This document shows positions 58,401 through 64,000 of a DNA stretch of 64,000 nucleotides, in pieces. The position numbers and the translations under genes are program-made. This stretch comes from Ophthalmolycus amberensis (taxonomy: Eukaryota; Chordata; Actinopteri; Perciformes; Zoarcidae): NCBI GenBank assembly GCA_024529925.1, contig JAFEUB010001384.1:1546001-1610000 (forward strand). Reading direction: 5' to 3'. Each line of letters begins with the position of its first letter. The first letter of the stretch is position 1. The notes beneath the pieces were generated by a model, which worked only from the letters and a program-made list of their open reading frames with translations, ran no database searches and was not told the DNA's origin.

Positions 58401-61400
58401 CTTTTTTTTTTTTCTTGAGTAGGGTCCTCATGGAGTCTGGAGCTCCAGAGTGAGGCCGAGTTTGCTGAGACATTGCTCGCTGGTAGCCTTGGGCTTTGTT
58501 TAACCATGCATAATTGAGCCCTCCTCTTGGCTTACTCCCATGGTTGCACCCTTTTTTCATGAAATGGCCAAGAATGCAAACTACCCCCCTCCACTTCAGC
58601 CGGCCTTCCCTGGAGGACCTCAATCAGCCAGTCACAAAGTGTACCAGACCTGCTTATCAGAGGGGGCAGGCCTGGCATGGGCTCCCGTTAAACTGCTCAT
58701 GCACGGAGAAGTGCATGCACACACACACACACACATGTGTGCAGACAAGTGGACGTGTCTTTTTGGGTTCTGGGGTCAATTCAGTTTGGATTTTCTCTCT
58801 TAAGAATTACAATAAATGACTGTCTTTTTTTATGCATAATGTTCTCACGACTATTAATGCGCCATCGAACAAGGCATTTTTTAGCCCTCTGCACCTTTAA
58901 TTGTAGCAGGACGAGTTGCACTTTTCTCAGTTTGCCACTAAATATATTTCCCCTCAGAAATTCACTTTAACTGGAGTGAATATATATTCCCGCGTGAGTG
59001 TGAGGCAGGGTGGCTTCTCCAGATAGAATGGGGGAAAAAAATAAAACACGCTGCTTCGGGCTGGATGAGCAGACATGTGTGGTGACTCATCTCCGTGTTA
59101 CAGTAATCCAAGCGGCCTTTTGAAAGAACTGGCAGGAGAAGAGAGCTGAAGGGCTTGAATTTCTCAAATCATTCACCGCCACCAGTTGCACCTGCCAGGC
59201 ACCGGAAATCAGAAAGTAGAAGAAGAAAGGGAACGTCGGTTTCTTCATCATTTGTTCCTGGAGTCGCACAGCGTGTTTACATGCACACTTGTTGGAGCCG
59301 TGCTATTAGAAGCACTTGGACTATGAAAAGAATAAGGTAATAATAAAGACTGTGGAAGCTGTCATATAAACCACATTCATTTCATCTTTCAGGAGTTCTC
59401 ATTAGCAGGAGGCCGGTGAGCCGACACGCTAACAAGCCCGCAGCTGTGTTTTATTTTTAACGGCCTCGATGTGGTCTGGTTGGACTCGTAGTCGCACAGT
59501 TGAGGTCCTCCTCTTCTTTTAATCAATATCAGGCAGACTGGATGCTGTGAGGTATTTTGCACCGAGGATGTGTGTCATAGCATGTTTTAATATCCCCCTC
59601 GATTAGAGCCGCAGCCAAATGTTATTCAATTTCACCATTGATGAAAAAGTACAAGATGTATTCAAATATTTATCTCTTAACAAGAGACTAAAACAATTAG
59701 AAAGGTTGTTGTTGTCCGTTACCAGAGACGCGTGGGCCGAAGTCGGCCGCAGGGCCCTCGGGTTTGTTAACTTAGCACAACTTTACCTCACACTGCGCTT
59801 ACCTCATCGATACACCTCCACAGTAGTTTGTTCTTTGGAAATATCATTCTGTGCTATCAGCTGCATTACCAAACTGTCAGTGCACCGACCCTTTCAGCAT
59901 GATATGGACCAACTTAATGGTGCTTGAAGGGTTGACAATAGGAGTTCAAAGTTGGAAACGCATGAAGATGCATGAGCAGAAATTTCACGGCTGAATCCAC
60001 CTCCAAATCCCGAAAGCACTCGGACCAAATTAGATATTACTTTTCTTGTAATCAGAGCATGATGCAAGACGGTGCTGGACTGTGTTTTGGTTTCAGTAAT
60101 ACCTCGGATGGCTCAAGGGGCGTGGCAGCAATTACTTGGTGATATGTTACTGATTCTAGTGGAGAACCGAGTGATGTGCTGACTGTGGTTTGCCTTCATT
60201 GCCTGGGTTTTCACCCCCAAAAAATGGAGGTGACAAAGAGACGTAGCCATGGATGTCCTATGTGTGCATTGGAGTGGCCATGTCGACATGCCATGAGCTC
60301 TTTCAGTGCGCATGCATGCAGGTCCCGGCTGTGATTGGACGCTCAGAAGCCGTCACACATTCTGACTAATCAGCCGGATTGAAAAGATCCAAACTCCAGC
60401 AACACGTGTAGTGTACAGAACACCTTCACTGTCAGACCAATCAAACTGATTGCACAGCCAGAATCAGATACCTGATTACTTGTAGGTTGTTTTACGAAAA
60501 CTACAAAATACTTTCAGGTCTAGAGAAGCACGCTTGGAAACAATAAAAGCATGCCATGCATTTCACAAAGAGGAACTGTTATCTCATGTTGAAACACACC
60601 AACAGCCATATGACCAACAGGAAGTTGACACATACTTCCACACGGAGTGTGACCGGATATGAACTAGCAGCATTTGCAGATTTTTGATGTTTCAAAGTTA
60701 ACACCTGCTCGATTCGACCTCGTCTGACGACCGGGTGGGCTTGATTGACATCTGTCCGACCCTCTGGTGATTTGCGTTGCACTCAGGCTGCATATGAAAA
60801 CAGTCATATTCACTTAGATTAACAGACTTGAAGCCCGGCCGTGACCATTTATACGTTGCCTAAAACATTTGATTGAGAGAAGTTGTTGGTGGCAGTTTGG
60901 GATAAAGTGATGCAAGGGAGCCCAGTGGTCAGGGCAAGCAAGTCCCAAGTTTTTGGGGAATCATCCTCATACCTGTACCCAACCGACACATTCAACAGTC
61001 TGACCTCGGCTTGAAGGGGATAAAAGCAAAAAAAACCACTTCTTCCCTCTGTGAAGATGTGTAAATGTTGCTGATTCATTCGTGGGAACGAGTGCGTTCC
61101 ACTTTCTTATGTGCGAGAAGGTTCAACACGACTGCTGTACCGTTGGGAACTTCAGCCGAATGATACCTTTGTCCTTTTATTTCCATGGCAACACCATCAA
61201 TCATAATGGGTGCATTAGCAAAATGAGCTCTGATTCTTAAACGAACAGAAATTGCAAGCAAATGCTTTAAGCAGTGCAGAGGTCAGGGCCTTAATGCCCC
61301 GACAGTAACACTGTGAGCAGCTCGAGCGAGATGACTGACTGTGTCGTTATTAATGGTTTTGTGGTTAAGTTACCATTTATAGGGTTCATTTATTTTTTTA

Positions 61401-63696
61401 ACATTGTTTTTCTTAATCTCATTTAAGTTTCATTAGCTGCTCAATGGGAATGTGTGTGCTTTTACAGCATGGCAAGTTTTGGGCATGTAAAACTTGTTCT
61501 ACTATAATGCTACTATATATTCACAGCAGAAAAACATTGTTTGTGTTTTTTTTAACCATTTATAATTCAAAATATGTCTGTGAGGCTCAGTTCTTATGTT
61601 CAACAGGGTTACATTTTTATCTCATATTGTGCAGTTTAGTTTATAATGCATCCATTTCCATTTAGTGTTAAAGAGGTCTTAGATGTAGTAGTAAGTCCTA
61701 ATTGGAGCTGCCGCTTCTATCACTTGTAGCGCTGTGAGAAGATTCGGGCTCTCGGCAGCGCTGTCTGGTGACAAAAGGCCAGAGGTGGGGGGGGGGGAAG
61801 AGAGAGAGAGAGAGAGAGAGAGAGGCATGGAGCCCTCCCCCCTCCTTTGCTCGGCGGCGAGGGAAGCGGGCAGAGAGCGGGTGTTGGAGAGGTGTGGGGG
61901 GGTTGAATGGGACCAGCTAGTGACCTCAGGCAGAAAGAATGTCCCCGCTTGCTCAGTCGGCCCGCTCCCCTAGCAGCGCTCCACACAGTCATCAGCGCTG
62001 GGGCCTTTTGTGTTCACCTTCCAGACCCCAAAACTCCAGAGCAGAGGCCACAGACGAGCACACAGCAACATCTCGCAGCCCCCGCTGCTGCACTGTTCGC
62101 CGTAATCTCACTGTTCCTGCAAGTTTAGCCTCTCCCGACGTCTCGGCTTTGAAGACAGTGTCTCTCAGGAGTTGCTTCACATGGAGTTCTTCCTCTGTCC
62201 CCGCTTTTCTCTTTGCCTACCAAAATGCTAATTGCTCCTCAGTCTCACAGTCTTAAAAGTCTCACCTATTGTGTGGACAGCATTCCTCGGCTGCTGCAGC
62301 CATTTATGTGGGTGTTAATGTATTGCCACGTCCCAGCATTGTGACACTGGGTTTGTGTGTGAAATACAGCGATTGCATACATTTTCAGTGTTAAAAAGAG
62401 AGAAGGAGGGGGGGGGGGGGGCACGTCTTTCCCATGCTGGGACACCCATAAAATCAGCGGTGGCTCGGGACGACAATTAAATCTGACTAATCCAGCAGAT
62501 TTATGAGATCTGTGCGCTTCGTCTGCCAGGCTCGGGTGAAGTCATCGCACTGCCAGAGAGACACCGCTGCTGTTAAATGAATTTGAATGGGTGAGCTGTG
62601 AGGGGTGCATGGCAGGGGGCTGCAGAAGCCAGCCCCACAGCAGAATTTCCTTTTAGGTTGGATTCAGACTTGGATTCTGATGAATGAAGACTCGCCAAGA
62701 GGAATTCAGCCCTCACACTCGGAACTGGAAGCTCAGTATGCTGAACCTGGGCCCGCATCTTGCATCTTGATGAATGACCAACACTTTTAATCAAAGTGAT
62801 ACATTTCAGTGTGCTATTCGATTAATCGTTTCGGCTCGATGCGTCTGTCAAAGTGAGGGACATCCTCCCTCCAGCCTGCTATTGTTGGTCTGTCTGTGAA
62901 CGGCGCACAATGGCAGGCAAGGGAGGAGGACAGATGTTTGGGGGGAGGTTTTGAAAGCAGTCTGCTGTATTGATTGTGTACGGCTTGTGAATGGAATCCT
63001 GTTGGGATCAATGCTCGAAGTAATTAAACGGAGGCACAGGCAGGATGCCGATTACCTTCGGCCGGCCATCTGCTCTACACTGACCTTCTGTTGAGGTTGT
63101 AAAGTTGAGAGATTAAGGAAGAGGCATACAGTATAAAGGGTCTCCGAAATAGAGTCAAAATGTCATTTGGAGTGCTGTGTCTGACATAATCTATTCAGTT
63201 TACACCTCCCAGGGCGCTTTTTTTCAACATTGTACACCATTTTGTTCGGTAAAAAGTTGTTGATGAAAGCTTAGGTAAAGTTAAGGTGAATAAAGTTTGT
63301 TAGCTTAGCCTTAGGCTGCTAACAGACAATAAGTTTGTCTAATGAGTTTATTAAAAAAAAAAGTATTTCTACCTTTGACTTCCGCCTCATCAGTGTCAAT
63401 TCTGTTTTGTTGTGGAACGGTTTCATTTTTGACAGAAGAGGTTGCAACATTCTGCTGTTTTTTTATAATTGTATGGTGTGGGATTAAGATTTTCCAGCCC
63501 AAACTATAAAAAACATCCCCAAACCAAAGTGAATAAAGGGGTTTCCCACCTCCTTTAAGCCATATATCTGCAGCAGCACATTGGCTCAACACAATATGTT
63601 GATTTCACTGTTTTTTCTTTGTTTTCAGGACGGCGGCTGCGAGGGAAAGCCTTCTACAACGTCAACGGGAAGGTCTACTGTGAGGAGGATTTCCTG
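47425..63696 (+). CDS. wtip: WTIP, Ajuba/LIMD1-family LIM protein, partial (3' end outside), apparent frameshift
   Basis: Adaptor of the Ajuba family, which acts at cell junctions, in the nucleus and in Hippo/WT1 signalling. Exons seen: 47425-48926, 56184-56285, 63629-63696; later LIM exons lie beyond the window. The N-terminus MEHYQEDLGLRASKLMEDLSLYDAYKDG suits WTIP. The pre-LIM part (about 500 aa) is disordered and Ser-rich, with 11 SPR[ST/A]S motifs. LEALTLELEKELEMHMKKEYFG leads into LIM1, with Cys pairs in CVKCGK and CCSCG and Asp in CEEDFL. The match to WTIP is closer than to LIMD1 or AJUBA. Oddity: the frame from the ATG hits TAG at 48508-48510, while the family sequence continues one frame over (ANCVVSPRSSISS onward) to the donor. 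Exon 1 is 1502 nt; 1501 would give the phase 1 that exon 2 needs. Confidence 0.9.
49361..49420. repeat. Poly-C plus (CA)n microsatellite
   Basis: C19 followed by CACACC and about 16 CA units. Confidence 0.95.
49697..49870 (-). mobile_element. LINE-type 3' end with (GGCAA)n tail
   Basis: On the minus strand it contains gtgaagcactttgaattacc, then tgtgctatacaaataaactt, and ends in (GCCTT)n. This is the common 3' terminus of fish L2/CR1-like LINEs. The 5' boundary is vague. Confidence 0.6.
50516..50855. repeat. Purine-rich block with poly-G and poly-C runs
   Basis: G/A-rich sequence (50500-50600), a G run of about 15 at 50688-50702, and a C run of about 14 at 50840-50853. Confidence 0.85.
52749..52775. 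repeat. (CA)n microsatellite
   Basis: About 13 CA units in wtip intron 1. Confidence 0.95.
57541..57586. repeat. (GT)n microsatellite
   Basis: About 22 GT units with one interruption. Confidence 0.95.
61790..61824. repeat. Poly-G and (GA)n tract
   Basis: G10 followed by about 12 GA units inside a GC-rich part of wtip intron 2. Confidence 0.9.
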
Positions 63697-64000
63697 GTAA
63701 TTCACCTGTGTGTTCATGATTCCTGATTTTGTTCTGTGATGATCAGCTGGTAGCACCGTGTCACGGCCTCATGGTTGGGCTGACAGCCTGCTGGGCGGAG
63801 CAGAGAGCGAGGGATTAGGATCTCAGCCCACATTTCTGCAGATCTCCAGAGGAAACGGACATGGCAGCTGTAATTAGGAATTCGGCACCACCCCTCCAAT
63901 TCACACTAATTTCCCCAACATTTCCCCAAGGAGCTCAATTACCCCACGAGCTGCTCCTCAGCGCCTACAATTAAGAGAGGAGGGCGACAGCTGTAGCTCT

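Larger units (their letters stand above)
56286..63628 (+). other. wtip intron 2: no additional gene seen
   Basis: 7.3 kb. It holds a GT microsatellite (57541-57586), a GA run with GC-rich flanks (61790-62100), and a poly-G run (62409-62421). The GC-rich stretch near 61.75-62.1 kb could be regulatory, but no motif supports a specific call. Confidence 0.55.

Overview
The window is nuclear DNA from a teleost fish, most likely a percomorph. The genes are intron-rich with GT-AG splice sites. Simple repeats are dense: CA/GT, GA, (TATC)n, (TA)n, and poly-C/poly-G runs. Several dispersed repeats have a form I know from fish genomes. No bacterial, phage or CRISPR feature was seen. Exons below were placed by hand from splice sites, reading phase and protein-family similarity.

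Layout. (1) 433-11167, minus: a complete tropomodulin gene (tmod2/3 type), nine coding exons, 344 aa. A non-coding first exon and promoter lie near 15.66-15.90 kb. Its introns hold two hAT-type DNA elements with exact 8-bp target duplications, a candidate solo LTR and the 3' end of a LINE. (2) 20749-25912, plus: lysmd2, three exons, 204 aa. A (TATC)n array of about 680 bp lies just upstream. (3) 27528-38872, minus: secretogranin III (scg3), twelve coding exons, 494 aa, convergent with lysmd2. (4) 41615-43144, minus: an arylamine N-acetyltransferase with an intact Cys68-His107-Asp122 triad. A relict of the 3' end of a second copy lies 1.6 kb downstream. (5) 43974-45435, plus: sdr42e1, two coding exons, 386 aa, divergent from the NAT gene. 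(6) 47425 to beyond the right edge, plus: wtip (Ajuba/LIMD1/WTIP family). The large SPRSS-rich first exon and the two exons of LIM domain 1 are present; the rest is outside the window.

The order and relative orientation tmod - lysmd2 - scg3 match the human 15q21 block SCG3-LYSMD2-TMOD2. The NAT, sdr42e1 and wtip genes are not neighbours of that block in human, so a rearrangement junction lies between about 39 and 41 kb. The genes act in unrelated processes: actin pointed-end capping, an undefined LysM role, secretory granule biogenesis, xenobiotic acetylation, a steroid-type SDR and LIM scaffolding. There is no sign of an operon-like or novel multi-gene system.

The points most worth a second look are: an apparent 1-nt insertion in wtip exon 1, independently supported by splice phase; a tmod exon framed by complementary UG and CA repeats; a non-GT donor in scg3; the NAT relict and an optional Gln-rich NAT N-terminus; and the mixed TTTCA/TTTTA array at the tmod promoter.
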